A DNA stretch of 64,000 nucleotides, from NCBI GenBank assembly GCA_009777615.1, contig WRLM01000002.1:62001-126000 (forward strand). Reading direction: 5' to 3'. This document shows, piece by piece, positions 1 through 8,849 of the stretch. Made by a program: the position numbers and the translations under genes. This DNA is from Candidatus Methanoplasma cognatum (GTDB lineage: Archaea > Thermoplasmatota > Thermoplasmata > Methanomassiliicoccales > Methanomethylophilaceae). Under the pieces are notes generated by a model. The model saw only the letters and a list, made by a program, of their open reading frames with translations. It was not told the origin of the DNA and did not search any database. Each line of letters begins with the position of its first letter. The stretch's first letter is position 1.

Positions 1-2265
1 AAGGTAGTGGTGATCAGCGGCAGCGGCATATCTCTTGCAGCAGGCTGCAGTTTCGTCAACACTGCCTCGATAACCTCCCTGTCGCCGGGCGGATACGGCG
101 TATATGCATCCGGCAGCGCCGCGATAACCAATGGCGTTACTGGAATCATCAGGGGCGGCTCGGACGGTATCCTGCTAGCCGCCGGAGGAACAGTCGACAA
201 TTATGGCGCGATTATAGTCACGGGGCCCATTGCCTGCGGCATAAGCTCCGCAGCCTATGCTGAGATCACAAATGCCGGCAACATCCAAAGCAGCAGCATA
301 GGCGTCAGCCTCCCGGCCGGCACTATCTACAACACCGGCACCATCGCCGCAGACATCGACAGCAGCGCCGTCGATGCGGGAAATGGTACGGGTGCCGTTG
401 TCCTCTTCAACGGCGGCACGATCACCGGCAGCGTATTCCTGCCCAATGCGCCGAATGATGTCGTGCTTAGAGCAGGCAGTAAGATATACGGCGACTTCAG
501 TATCGGCACAGACGTAAAGTCCACGATCGTTTTCTCCGGCGAATTGAGCCAGTCTATGCAGTATTCGATCATAACCGGCGACGTGGACATCGGCAATGCC
601 TTTGTGTTCATCGACAGCGCCGGCATTCCATCCTCCTTCAGTCAGGGGGATTCTGTTATTCTGATCAACGCCGGCACAGGGTCGGTCACCAGCCCGGTGA
701 ACAATGCGGTCAACTCCACATGGTACGACTTCACATTATTGGTGGTGAACAAACAACTGATAGCGAAGACCTCCGCCTTCGTGATGCCTCCGGAAGGCTT
801 CCATTACATAAACATGAGCGGCCTCATGAGACTCCAGGCGGATGCGGAGGAGATCAACCAGGCTTATTTCACAGCCGCGCCGTATACTCTGGACGATACG
901 GGTCCGAGCGAAGGCTGGTACTTCATGAGCGAGGACATCACCCTTACAAGTTCCCTTGTCATATCGGGCGACGTCAATCTGGTCTTAGGCGACGGCCTTA
1001 CACTGACCGTCACCGGAGCGGCCAACAGCATCACCGTCAAAACGGGCAGCCTGTCTGTCTTTGCTCTGTCGGAAGATGAGGCCGGCAAGATAGCGGTCAC
1101 CGACAGCGCCGGCATATCACTCGCCGAAGGATGCGTCCTAGTAAACACGGCTTCGATAACAGCCGCATCCTCAAGCGGCATATATGCATCCGGCGCCGCA
1201 GTGATAACCAACGGCGTCACAGGCACGATCCAAGGCGGTTCGGACGGTATTCTGCTTGAAGCCGGCGGCATAATTGATAACTATGGCACTATAACCACCA
1301 CCGGGGCCTACACATACGGCATCAACTCCTTTGCCTATGCCGAGATCACAAATGCAGGCATCATCCAGAGCGGCTACACGGGCATCAGCCTTTGCGCCGG
1401 AGGCGTCATCGATAACTCCGGCAGGATAATCGGCACGGACCGCGGCGTCGAAGCCGACGTCGTTGCCGCCAACATCACCAACCGCGCCACAGGCGTCATA
1501 GAGGGCGGCAGTTACGGCATCTATATCGGTTACGGCGGCACGATCGATAACTCCGGCATGATCCGCTGCATAGATGACTATTGCGACGGCATTTACGCCA
1601 GCATCGAGGTTGTGGTCATAAATTCCGGTACCATTCAAGGGACATGGAGCGGCGTAGACTTCAATAAAGGCGGTACGGTTACCAATACTGGTACAATAAT
1701 CGGGACGGACCCCTTCGGCAACGGTATCGTTGCCTTTGGAGATGCTCCTGTAATTTCCAACGCAGGCACGATCGAAGGCGGATCCCGCGGCATCAGGCTG
1801 TATGCCGGCGGCGTTGTTGACAACTCCGGCATGATCGCCGCCGATATGAACGGCATAGCCATTGATGCGGGAAACGGTACGGAATCTGTCACGGTCATCA
1901 ACGGCGGCATGATCTTCGGCAGTGTGCTCCTCTTTGATGTTCAGAACAGCATTATCTTTATGGCTGGCAGTATGATCAACGGCGACTTCAGCATCGGCAC
2001 AAGCACGGAGTCCGTGATCGTTTTCTCCGGCACATTGGATCAGTCGATGCAGTATTCCGTCATAACCGGCAATGCGAACCTGGGCAATGCCACGGTACTC
2101 ATTGACGGCGCCGACCTGCCTCCTCTGGAACCTGGGGACATCATCGTTCTGATCGACGCCGGCACGGGGTCGGTGACCCATCCGGTATACACGGCGGCCA
2201 GCGCCGGGGGATATGACTTCATACTGACGGTAGAAAACGAACAGCTGATCGCGACCGTCCTTTGA
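1..2265 (+). CDS. Adhesin-like beta-solenoid surface protein, 5' partial
   Basis: The reading frame is open through the left edge, so only the last ~755 residues are seen. It is made of short degenerate units of the form GxIxGGxxGIxLxAGGxVxNxG, rich in Gly, Ile, Thr and Asn and almost free of Lys, as in autotransporter-type or parallel beta-helix adhesins. Two large modules are homologous to each other: roughly residues 1-255 and 365-752 each start with GISLAxGC, pass through an ITNGVTG segment and end with a GDFSIGT...FSG..QSMQYS block. No membrane anchor, S-layer domain or C-terminal barrel follows the second module; the protein simply stops after LIATVL. I infer an exported surface protein of a kind common in host-associated archaea and bacteria. 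Ligand and anchoring are unknown; the missing N-terminus would carry any signal peptide. Confidence 0.75.
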   Translation, partial: KVVVISGSGISLAAGCSFVNTASITSLSPGGYGVYASGSAAITNGVTGIIRGGSDGILLAAGGTVDNYGAIIVTGPIACGISSAAYAEITNAGNIQSSSIGVSLPAGTIYNTGTIAADIDSSAVDAGNGTGAVVLFNGGTITGSVFLPNAPNDVVLRAGSKIYGDFSIGTDVKSTIVFSGELSQSMQYSIITGDVDIGNAFVFIDSAGIPSSFSQGDSVILINAGTGSVTSPVNNAVNSTWYDFTLLVVNKQLIAKTSAFVMPPEGFHYINMSGLMRLQADAEEINQAYFTAAPYTLDDTGPSEGWYFMSEDITLTSSLVISGDVNLVLGDGLTLTVTGAANSITVKTGSLSVFALSEDEAGKIAVTDSAGISLAEGCVLVNTASITAASSSGIYASGAAVITNGVTGTIQGGSDGILLEAGGIIDNYGTITTTGAYTYGINSFAYAEITNAGIIQSGYTGISLCAGGVIDNSGRIIGTDRGVEADVVAANITNRATGVIEGGSYGIYIGYGGTIDNSGMIRCIDDYCDGIYASIEVVVINSGTIQGTWSGVDFNKGGTVTNTGTIIGTDPFGNGIVAFGDAPVISNAGTIEGGSRGIRLYAGGVVDNSGMIAADMNGIAIDAGNGTESVTVINGGMIFGSVLLFDVQNSIIFMAGSMINGDFSIGTSTESVIVFSGTLDQSMQYSVITGNANLGNATVLIDGADLPPLEPGDIIVLIDAGTGSVTHPVYTAASAGGYDFILTVENEQLIATVL

Positions 2266-2486
2266 AACATCGGCCAGGCGGTCAAGATCGCACATCCTTC
2301 CCCGCAGACCCAGCCCCGCTTCCGGCGGCGGGCGCCACCGCCGAACCCGGCGGCTATCCGCTGACCGGACGGAAATCCAGCACACCTCTGGCGGCGCCGG
2401 CAGATGATGTAAAAAGTTTAATAATAACAACCGTCTATCACCGCCAGTAATGTTCGTGATCGCGAATCGAAACGGAGGTTTAGAAA

Positions 2487-2795
2487 ATGGAATTTGAGAT
2501 CTGGAATTTCCTGACGGTCATCATTCTTGTGTTTGCGTTGGTAATGGTGATAGCGGGTATTTTCTCGGCGTATTTCGGAGCCGGAAAGAACAGGGCCTAC
2601 GGCGGGATAATATGCGCCGTTGGATTGATCGTCGGCGTCGTATGGGCATATCTGGTGGCGTTCAGCGACATAGAGCCGTTCTGCAGCGTCCCCGCATGGG
2701 ATGTCTTGTACGATGCGCTCATCAACCTGATAGCCGTCCTGATCGGAGCCCTCATCGCCATAGGCATATTCCTGGTAGTAGTGCTCAAAAGCTGA
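2487..2795 (+). CDS. Small integral membrane protein, unknown function
   Basis: This 102-residue protein starts at an ATG with a clear GGAGG ribosome site 7 nt upstream. It has three hydrophobic segments (about residues 8-30, 40-60 and 76-99) separated by short polar loops; the first loop is basic (GAGKNR). I do not recognise the family. It stands alone between the adhesin gene and a terminator-like hairpin, so it is probably a single-gene transcript. Codon use resembles neighbouring genes, which together with the strong ribosome site argues that it is real. Confidence 0.7.
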   Translation: MEFEIWNFLTVIILVFALVMVIAGIFSAYFGAGKNRAYGGIICAVGLIVGVVWAYLVAFSDIEPFCSVPAWDVLYDALINLIAVLIGALIAIGIFLVVVLKS

Positions 2796-2814
2796 GACGG
2801 CGGAAATCTCATCT

Positions 2815-2857
2815 AAACCCATTCCCCCGATATTCTTTTCGGTGGGTTTTTATTCTT
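2815..2857 (+). terminator. Hairpin plus T-tract terminator
   Basis: AAACCCA (2815-2821) pairs with TGGGTTT (2843-2849), with an inner CCGA/TCGG pairing, and the 3' arm runs into a T-rich tail. It lies directly after the small membrane protein and before purE, so it probably separates the two transcripts. Confidence 0.6.
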
Positions 2858-2876
2858 TAATTGAGTGGTCCCTTCA

Positions 2877-3356
2877 ATGCGAAAGGTTCTCATCATTATG
2901 GGCAGCAAAAGCGACCTGCCGGTGGCGGAGAAGGCTACGGCCCTTCTTAAGAGATTTGATATAGATCATGAGGTGGTGGTGGCGTCCGCGCACAGGACGC
3001 CGGGGAGGGTCCAGACCATTGTGGAATCATCCGACGCCGGCGTGTTCATCGCGATCGCCGGGTTATCCGCCGCCCTGCCGGGGGTAGTTGCGGCGCATAC
3101 CTGCAGGCCGGTCATCGGTGTCCCGGTCAGCGGAAGCGTGAACCTCGACGCTCTGCTTTCGGTGGTACAGATGCCTCCGGGGATACCGGTTGCCGCAGTC
3201 GGTCTCGACAGAGGCGACAACGCGGCGATCCTTGCCGCAGAGATATTGGGCCTTTCTGACACGGAGCTTTCACAAAAAATGAAGGAATACAGGAAAGAGA
3301 TGGCGGAGAAAGTAGAAGCAGATTCAGAGCAGGCGGTTTCAGATGTCAGGCGTTGA
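2877..3356 (+). CDS. purE: Phosphoribosylaminoimidazole carboxylase / N5-CAIR mutase PurE
   Basis: PurE performs the carboxylation step that forms 4-carboxy-AIR in purine biosynthesis. The 159-residue protein shows the family signatures: MGSKSD near the N-terminus (residues 8-13), ASAHRTP (about 36-42), and the [14 protein letters not shown] and MPPGIPVA segments of the active site. The frame also permits an upstream GTG at 2865, but the ATG at 2877 gives the usual family N-terminus. The 3' end overlaps guaAB by 14 nt, so the two purine genes are probably co-translated. Length is normal for PurE. Confidence 0.95.
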   Translation: MRKVLIIMGSKSDLPVAEKATALLKRFDIDHEVVVASAHRTPGRVQTIVESSDAGVFIAIAGLSAALPGVVAAHTCRPVIGVPVSGSVNLDALLSVVQMPPGIPVAAVGLDRGDNAAILAAEILGLSDTELSQKMKEYRKEMAEKVEADSEQAVSDVRR

Positions 3357-4290
3357 TATTTTTATAGTAAGGGCGGTCGAAGGACTCAAAGAGAAGATAC
3401 AAGGTAAAGCGATAATAGCATGCTCAGGCGGAGTTGACAGTACGGTATCCGCCGTACTGGCAAGCAGGGCCGTAGGCGACAGGCTGCTTGCGATCTATGT
3501 CGACACGGGGCTGATGAGGAAAGGAGAGACCGAAGAGGTCCGGATCATGCTTGAGGAGATGAAGATAAATTATAAGATAATCGATGCGTCGGAGGAGTTC
3601 TTCAGCGCTCTGAGCGGCATCAGAGATCCGGAAACTAAAAGGAAGACCATCGGCTGGCTGTTCATCAAGGTATTCGAGCGGGAAGCGAAGAAGTTCGGCG
3701 CAGAGTATCTCGTTCAGGGAACGATCGCGCCCGATGTAATAGAATCGGGGGAGGATGGGAAAGATACGATAAAATCCCATCACAACGTAGGCGGCCTTCC
3801 GAAAGATATGGGGATGACCGTCGTCGAACCGCTGAGGGAGCTGTTCAAAGAGGATGTCAGAGAGATCGCGAGAGAATTAGGAATAAGGTCCTCAGAAAGG
3901 CAGCCGTTCCCGGGCCCAGCCCTTTCCGTCAGGTGCCTGGACGAGGTCAACCCGAGGAACATCGCCATAGTAAGGGAAGCATGCTTCATCGTCGAGGATG
4001 AGATCAATAAGGCCGCGGCCGAAGGGAAGATGACGCTCCCCTGGCAGTATTTCGCGGTCCTCCTGCCGATAAGATCGGTTGGGGTACAAGGAGACAAAAG
4101 AGTATACGGCAGGACCATCGCGATCAGAGCTATCTCTTCCAGGGACGGCATGACCGCAACCCATTCAAAGATCCCTCTGGATGTGCTTGACACCATATCG
4201 ACAAGGATCACAGACACCATGGAGGACCAGGTCAACCGTGTCGTATATGACATAACGAACAAGCCCCCGTCGACGATAGAGTGGGAGTGA
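3343..4290 (+). CDS. guaAB: GMP synthase subunit B (ATP-PPase, glutamine-hydrolysing enzyme)
   Basis: This subunit adenylates XMP and aminates it to GMP using ammonia delivered by a separate glutaminase subunit. The PP-loop motif SGGVDST is at residues 28-34. The family dimerisation and XMP-binding C-terminus is complete, including [10 protein letters not shown] and the terminal KPPSTIEWE. At 315 residues it matches archaeal two-subunit GMP synthases, in which the amidotransferase is a separate gene; that partner is not in this window. The start overlaps the end of purE. Confidence 0.96.
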   Translation: MSGVDIFIVRAVEGLKEKIQGKAIIACSGGVDSTVSAVLASRAVGDRLLAIYVDTGLMRKGETEEVRIMLEEMKINYKIIDASEEFFSALSGIRDPETKRKTIGWLFIKVFEREAKKFGAEYLVQGTIAPDVIESGEDGKDTIKSHHNVGGLPKDMGMTVVEPLRELFKEDVREIARELGIRSSERQPFPGPALSVRCLDEVNPRNIAIVREACFIVEDEINKAAAEGKMTLPWQYFAVLLPIRSVGVQGDKRVYGRTIAIRAISSRDGMTATHSKIPLDVLDTISTRITDTMEDQVNRVVYDITNKPPSTIEWE

Positions 4291-4460
4291 ATCCTGCTGC
4301 CTGCCGCATTGAGTAATCCGGGCGGGATATGTTCCTTATTGAGAAGTCCTTCCGCAGCCAGCAGTGCGGTCTGCACAGCAGAGTGTGAATGAGCCTCCCG
4401 CAAAGGAGACGAAATTTGGAAGGACCTTAAAAGTCCTCGAGATCATCTGAGATTATAACT
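4291..4460. other. Intergenic region between convergent genes
   Basis: About 170 nt between guaAB (+) and the UPF0147 gene (-). I see no coding potential and no strong hairpin with a T-tract. Confidence 0.4.
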
Positions 4461-4718
4461 TCAGCCTTGAGCGTTCAGGACCTCAAGCTGGCTTATGACG
4501 TTCCAGATGAGCGTCCTTCCGTGGAGCGGGATGTTCGGGTCGTTCGCAAGGTCGTCGAGTATGATTATGGCGCTTGTAGCGCGTACGTCCATCGCGTCCT
4601 TCGTGTCCATGAGCCTGATCTTAGCGTCGGCAGCGCCTTTCCTTATATTACGCGGGACCGAAGTATCTTCGGCCAGATTGTCCAAAATGTCTATTACTTG
4701 TTTGATATGGTCAGCCAC
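4461..4718 (-). CDS. UPF0147 family protein
   Basis: An 85-residue, mostly helical, acidic protein that matches the archaeal UPF0147 family in length and pattern (DHIKQVIDILDNLAED near the N-terminus, then two similar halves each ending in a D/N-rich loop with P). Function is not established. The frame extends to a GTG at 4727, but that codon lies inside the ribosome site GAGGTGG; the GTG at 4718 has correct spacing, so I chose it. It follows a 54-codon gene by 14 nt and is probably co-transcribed with it. Confidence 0.85.
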   Translation of the reverse strand: MADHIKQVIDILDNLAEDTSVPRNIRKGAADAKIRLMDTKDAMDVRATSAIIILDDLANDPNIPLHGRTLIWNVISQLEVLNAQG

Positions 4719-4732
4719 TGCATCCACCTCTT

Positions 4733-4897
4733 TCAGAGCGACTCGAACTCTTCCTGCAGATCGATCATAAGCTGTTCCAGTACCTCTTCGAAACTTGATG
4801 ACTTGTATTCTCTCATACCGCCGAGGTCGCTTTGTATCCTAGCTACGAAATCGTTGTTGTCCTTTACTAATTCAACGTTGCACAAAATCTCTTCCAT
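4733..4897 (-). CDS. 54-residue acidic protein upstream of UPF0147 gene
   Basis: The frame starts at an ATG at 4897 with AGGTGAT 5 nt upstream and encodes an acidic, helical protein beginning MEEILCNVELV and ending EEFESL. A TATA-like CTTATATA (minus strand, 4943-4950) lies at a suitable distance. It precedes the UPF0147 gene by 14 nt. I do not recognise it, but promoter, ribosome site, operon position and a Glu/Leu/Ile heptad-like composition support a real small protein. Confidence 0.6.
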   Translation of the reverse strand: MEEILCNVELVKDNNDFVARIQSDLGGMREYKSSSFEEVLEQLMIDLQEEFESL

Positions 4898-4942
4898 CTT
4901 ATATCACCTGTGCAAGAATTTGAGGAACCAACATATAAGGTG

Positions 4943-4950
4943 TATATAAG
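4943..4950 (-). promoter_or_regulatory. TATA box for the 54-aa/UPF0147 transcript
   Basis: Minus-strand CTTATATA, about 46 nt before the ATG at 4897, in an AT-rich stretch. Expected start of transcription is near 4918-4920, leaving a short leader with a ribosome site. Confidence 0.5.
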
Positions 4951-5057
4951 CGTTGGGCATGCCGATTCGTCGGCCGCACACGGATAGAGGGCCCGGCGGG
5001 CCCCACGGCACGGTTTTTACATAGTTTAATTAATACTTCCAAGGCTTAGTGGTACGT

Positions 5058-6329
5058 ATGAGGACGGCGGACAACGGGGTCAGGAGATATCAGCTGATCC
5101 TCGGGTCACTCTTCGCGGCGGTTTCGGCCATATACCTTTTAGCGGTACACCAGACAGGGATGGAGACCGAGGTGATGAGTGTCTATTTCCCCTATGCGGA
5201 TGAGCTGATGCACGGAGGCGTCCCGGAAACGGAGTATCCGCCGCTCACGCTGGTGTTCATCGCGGCGCCGAGGCTTTTCGCCGAGACCCCGTTTTGCTAC
5301 AACATAGCATTCGTTGCGGAGGTTTGCATCTTCTTTATGGTAGGTCTCCTGATAATGGGGAAGCTTGCCAAAAGATACAACCAGAGCCAGCATAAGGCCA
5401 TACTGGCATATACGGGGCTCATGCTGCTGCTGGTCGAATTTGCGGTCGACAGGTATGACATGTTCCCCGCGATATTGACTCTGCTGTCGTTCTATTGCCT
5501 GGTCACAAAGAGATATGCTCTCGCATTTGTGTTGCTTTCGATGGCCACCATGACCAAGCTGTATCCGGCAGTGCTGTTCCCGATATACCTTATCCCATTC
5601 TTAATGAATAAGGACTGGCGGAATGCGCTCAAAGGCACAGGCTTGTTCTTTGCCGTCGCCGTTCTTATCGCTTTGCCATTCGCATTGCTCGGGCCGGACT
5701 CGGCGCTTAATTTCTTCGATTATCAAATGGGCCGCCCGCTGCACATCGAGTCTGTGGCCGCGTCCTTTATCCACATCGTCTCCGTCTTGGGTATGACGGA
5801 CGCATTTGTGCTGCCGGGGTACGGCTCAGAGTTCCTGGCCGGGCCGTGGCCGGATGCGGCCGCGCAATATCTGATGCCGATGATGTTCGCAGTGCTGATC
5901 GCGATATACGCGTTGTACGCGTACATGCTATTCGGGTTGCGGAAGGACAGACAGGACAACGAGAATGACAGGATGATACTTCTGGGAGGGTCGGTGCTTC
6001 TTTCGTTGCTCGCATTCATCCTGATCGGGAAGATATTCTCGCCTCAGTACATCATATGGATCGTTCCCTTCATCATTTTCATGCTGATGACGTCCATCGA
6101 CCATGTTTCCAAGAAACGCATTCTGATGCTGTCGATAGCGGCCATCGCTCTGACGCAGCTGAAGTTTGTTATGAACACATTCGTCGACGGAGCGGACATC
6201 GCCGACATAAACATGCTGATAATATTGGCAAGGAACGTAGTGGTGCTGGTCCTGTTCGCATACGTTCTTTGGACCTGCAAAAAGAACATAGGAAGAAGAT
6301 GGCGGCGCGCTCAACAGCCCGATGCCTGA
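5058..6329 (+). CDS. GT-C family membrane glycosyltransferase (GT87/DUF2029-like)
   Basis: A 423-residue polytopic membrane protein with about ten hydrophobic segments. The first outward loop carries the acidic DELMHGG..ETEYPPL motif typical of GT-C enzymes that use polyprenyl-phosphate sugars; later come TKLYPAVL and FSPQYIIW, both characteristic of the DUF2029/GT87 group. It probably transfers a sugar, possibly mannose, from a lipid carrier on the outer face of the membrane. An in-frame GTG lies at 5049; the ATG at 5058 is preferred. The gene stands alone and sugar specificity cannot be told from sequence. Confidence 0.75.
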   Translation: MRTADNGVRRYQLILGSLFAAVSAIYLLAVHQTGMETEVMSVYFPYADELMHGGVPETEYPPLTLVFIAAPRLFAETPFCYNIAFVAEVCIFFMVGLLIMGKLAKRYNQSQHKAILAYTGLMLLLVEFAVDRYDMFPAILTLLSFYCLVTKRYALAFVLLSMATMTKLYPAVLFPIYLIPFLMNKDWRNALKGTGLFFAVAVLIALPFALLGPDSALNFFDYQMGRPLHIESVAASFIHIVSVLGMTDAFVLPGYGSEFLAGPWPDAAAQYLMPMMFAVLIAIYALYAYMLFGLRKDRQDNENDRMILLGGSVLLSLLAFILIGKIFSPQYIIWIVPFIIFMLMTSIDHVSKKRILMLSIAAIALTQLKFVMNTFVDGADIADINMLIILARNVVVLVLFAYVLWTCKKNIGRRWRRAQQPDA

Positions 6330-6376
6330 CACAAAGCTTTAAAATAGAGGTTTTTCTATGGGATGTTTATTCAATT

Positions 6377-6394
6377 GTTACCTTCAGTGGTAAC
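6377..6394 (+). promoter_or_regulatory. Inverted repeat in the secE-spt5-rpl11 leader
   Basis: GTTACC (6377-6382) and GGTAAC (6389-6394) are separated by six bases. The element lies about 60 nt before the secE start and downstream of a TATA-like CTTTAAAATA near 6338-6347, so it would be in the mRNA leader or act as an operator. Confidence 0.35.
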
Positions 6395-6452
6395 GAAAGA
6401 GCATACAGGCTTATCCGGACCACGATCTGGGTATGTTAAGGATGTAGGAAAA

Positions 6453-6674
6453 ATGAAAATAGAGGCAAAGGCAGAGGAGTTTCAGGACAGCTTCGAGTCC
6501 AAGATAAAGAATCTGGGAAGGGGCAAATACGGAAGGATTCTCAAAATGGCCCATACGCCGACCCGTGAGGAGTACAAAAGGACGTGTTACATCGCGGCGA
6601 TCGGAATGATCCTTATAGGCGCGGTAGGCTTTGCCATATTGTGGATAATGACCTACCTCCCGAGCCATTTCTGA
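6453..6674 (+). CDS. secE: Protein translocase subunit SecE (Sec61 gamma)
   Basis: A 73-residue protein with an amphipathic, charged N-terminal helix (residues 1-45, including PTREEYKRT) and one C-terminal transmembrane helix (about 46-68), the standard architecture of SecE/Sec61-gamma. It clamps SecY in the membrane. The start at 6453 was chosen over an upstream frame extension because the extension has no family similarity. It is followed by spt5 and rpl11, the usual archaeal order. Confidence 0.9.
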   Translation: MKIEAKAEEFQDSFESKIKNLGRGKYGRILKMAHTPTREEYKRTCYIAAIGMILIGAVGFAILWIMTYLPSHF

Positions 6675-6692
6675 TGAATGCAAGGTGTGATG

Positions 6693-7523
6693 ATGTCTGA
6701 TCTTGGAAAAGGGGACGCCCGCGCGGCCGGGGAAGAAACCATCAAGGATGTCCGCGCAGGAACGGTCGCGGAATGGAGGTTCAAGCTCGCTTCGAGCTCA
6801 TCGTCGGCGCTCATGAAGTTCGACGTGTCCACGGGACCGGATGAGGACAACGCTCCGGAATGGAACGTCACGCTTTATGATGCGACCGGGAGCGAACTTT
6901 GGAACAACTACCGTTCAGTACAGGAAAAGAAGATCGATCTTCCGGACAACAAACCCAAGGAGTTCAAGCTGGAGGTCATCTGCCCCAAGGGCGCCAGGTA
7001 CGGCGACGAAGTGAATGTCAGGATAACGGCCACCACTCAAGAGGGGGCGTCCGCGTTCAGATTCGGCGCTGTAGCAAAACAGTCCATAATGGTCCTCAAG
7101 ACGCAGATGGACCAGGAAAAGAGCGTCGTCGACAGCTTGATGTCCAAAGCCCAGCTGGGAGAGAAGGACATATATGCGATATTCAGCCCCCCCGGACTCA
7201 GAGGATATGTGTTCGTGGAAGGCATGAACACCGACCGCCTGAGGGAAAAGACCAGAGATATAAAGAAAGCCCGTTCCTTTGTCGGAGGTGAGACCGATAT
7301 AGACGAGATAAGCCATTATCTGGTCCCGGTCTCCGCGGTCATAGGGATAGTGGAAGGAGACCTGGTCGAACTTATAAACGGCCCGTTCAAGGGCGAAATA
7401 GCCAGAGTGCAGCAGATAGATCAAAGCAAGGAAGAGATAACTGTGGAACTCATAGAGGCTATGGTACCGATCCCCGTCACCGTCAAAGGAGACAGCGTCA
7501 GAGTTATTGAAAAGGAGAAATAA
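6693..7523 (+). CDS. spt5: Transcription elongation factor Spt5 with N-terminal extra domain
   Basis: The last ~145 residues are a standard archaeal Spt5/NusG: an NGN domain (about residues 132-220, with KDIYAIFSPPGLRGYVFVEG) and a KOW domain (about 222-276, with GDLVELINGPFKGEIARV). Together with Spt4 it clamps RNA polymerase for processive elongation. The first ~130 residues are extra: a beta-rich segment with EWNVTLYDATGSELW and LEVICPKGARYGD, which resembles Ig-like NEW3-type folds rather than any transcription domain. Archaeal Spt5 is usually about 150 residues, so this protein is nearly double. Of several close ATGs I chose 6693 because AAGGTG lies at proper spacing. It sits 18 nt after secE and 3 nt before rpl11. 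Confidence 0.92.
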   Translation: MSDLGKGDARAAGEETIKDVRAGTVAEWRFKLASSSSSALMKFDVSTGPDEDNAPEWNVTLYDATGSELWNNYRSVQEKKIDLPDNKPKEFKLEVICPKGARYGDEVNVRITATTQEGASAFRFGAVAKQSIMVLKTQMDQEKSVVDSLMSKAQLGEKDIYAIFSPPGLRGYVFVEGMNTDRLREKTRDIKKARSFVGGETDIDEISHYLVPVSAVIGIVEGDLVELINGPFKGEIARVQQIDQSKEEITVELIEAMVPIPVTVKGDSVRVIEKEK

Positions 7524-7526
7524 GCA

Positions 7527-7997
7527 ATGGTAACCACTGTTGAGGCATTAATAGATGGAGGCAAGGCCACCGCCGGCCCGCCTCTCGGTCCGGCCCTCGG
7601 CCCCACCGGCGTGAACACCGGTCAGGTCATCGCCAAGATCAACGAGAAGACAAACGCATTCGCCGGGATGAAGGTTCCCGTAAAAGTAGTGATAAACGAC
7701 GACAAGACCTTTGATATAAAGGTCGGAACGCCGCCGATGTCCGCACTTGTTAAGTCGGAGATGGGGCTTGCAAGCGGTTCAAGCAACACAAGGACCACCA
7801 AAGTGGCGGACATGACCGTCGAGCAGGCAAAGAAGATAGCCACTATGAAAGAGGACAGCCTTCTCGGAGCGACGCTCAAAGCCCGCGTCCTGGAGGTCGC
7901 AGGTAACTGCGTCTCGCTCGGCGTTACCATCGACGGAAAAGATCCGAAGGTCTTCCAGAAGGATGTCAAAGCCGGTCAGTACGACGATCAGTTCTGA
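7527..7997 (+). CDS. rpl11: 50S ribosomal protein L11
   Basis: A 156-residue L11 of the stalk base, which binds the GTPase-associated region of 23S rRNA. The N-terminal domain has the signature GGKATAGPPLGPALGPTGVN, and the C-terminal RNA-binding domain ends with VAGNCVSLGVTIDGKDPK. It is 3 nt after spt5. In most archaea rpl1-rpl10-rpl12 follow immediately; here they are nearly 9 kb away, beyond the trp operon. Confidence 0.97.
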   Translation: MVTTVEALIDGGKATAGPPLGPALGPTGVNTGQVIAKINEKTNAFAGMKVPVKVVINDDKTFDIKVGTPPMSALVKSEMGLASGSSNTRTTKVADMTVEQAKKIATMKEDSLLGATLKARVLEVAGNCVSLGVTIDGKDPKVFQKDVKAGQYDDQF

Positions 7998-8024
7998 TAC
8001 CCAGATCTTAAAACATTTTCAATC

Positions 8025-8849
8025 TCATTCCATTGCTTTTTTCATATTTCTTATATAATCGGCGATAACGCTTCCCGCGTCCCGTCCGTGTTCTTCCACA
8101 AGTCTGACGATCGCGCTGCCGACGATGATGCCGTCCGCCTGTTCGGAGAGCGACGCCGCCTGTTCGGGGCTGTGGATCCCGAATCCCACCGCTATAGGAA
8201 CGTCCGTATGCCGCCTGATCTCTGCCACTATCTTTCCTATATCGGTCCGAATGCTGCTCCGCATGCCTGTAACGCCAAGGGAGGAGACCAGGTAGATGAA
8301 GCCCCCCGCCCCCTTTGCCGCCTGCTCAATCCGGACCTGAGAGGTGGGCGCGATGAGCGTTATGATATCGATCCGATGCTTTTCCGCGAACGGCAGCAGC
8401 TCACCCTGTTCCTCAAAAGGCATGTCCGGGACGATCACTCCGCTGATCCCGCACCGTCCGCATCTTTCGAAGAAACGGTCGTACCCGTATCTGAAGACAG
8501 GGTTCAGGTATGTCATGAACAGCAGCGGCACTTTGACGACGCCTTTCAGCGGCCGCAAAGTTTCAAAAAGTTTGTCGATGTCCGTGGCCGAGGCCAAAGC
8601 GCGCAGGTTGGCTCGCTGAATGACCTCTCCTTCGGCGATGGGATCGGAAAACGGTATGCCTATCTCGATGATATCTGCTCCGGCCTGCTCCATCGCAAGG
8701 ATGTATTCTTTTGTCATATCCGGGTCAGGATCTCCGCCCATTATGTATGCGACGAATGCCTTTTTACCGGCGGACCTTTTGTCAGCGAATGCTTTGGATA
8801 TGTTACTCGTACAGACTCCCCCCTTTGTATCTGGCAATGGACGCAACAT
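8025..8849 (-). CDS. trpA: Tryptophan synthase alpha chain
   Basis: TrpA cleaves indole-3-glycerol phosphate to indole, which passes to TrpB. The TIM-barrel signatures are present: the catalytic Glu in [13 protein letters not shown], the catalytic Asp region [11 protein letters not shown], and the phosphate site [11 protein letters not shown]. The start is uncertain. The frame overlaps the end of trpB by 47 nt if the ATG at 8849 is used, giving about 274 residues. The family N-terminus (ISKAF) begins later, but no ATG, GTG or TTG lies there, so an atypical start codon is possible. It is the last gene of the operon. Confidence 0.93.
   Translation of the reverse strand: MLRPLPDTKGGVCTSNISKAFADKRSAGKKAFVAYIMGGDPDPDMTKEYILAMEQAGADIIEIGIPFSDPIAEGEVIQRANLRALASATDIDKLFETLRPLKGVVKVPLLFMTYLNPVFRYGYDRFFERCGRCGISGVIVPDMPFEEQGELLPFAEKHRIDIITLIAPTSQVRIEQAAKGAGGFIYLVSSLGVTGMRSSIRTDIGKIVAEIRRHTDVPIAVGFGIHSPEQAASLSEQADGIIVGSAIVRLVEEHGRDAGSVIADYIRNMKKAME

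Noticed and set aside
1171-2430. 419-codon minus-strand frame opposite the adhesin gene
   Set aside because: It is the antisense of a repeat-rich, low-stop coding strand; composition is not protein-like and it has no start site.
2262-2450. 62-codon frame after the adhesin gene
   Set aside because: Pro/Ala-rich, overlaps the adhesin end in another frame, no ribosome site.
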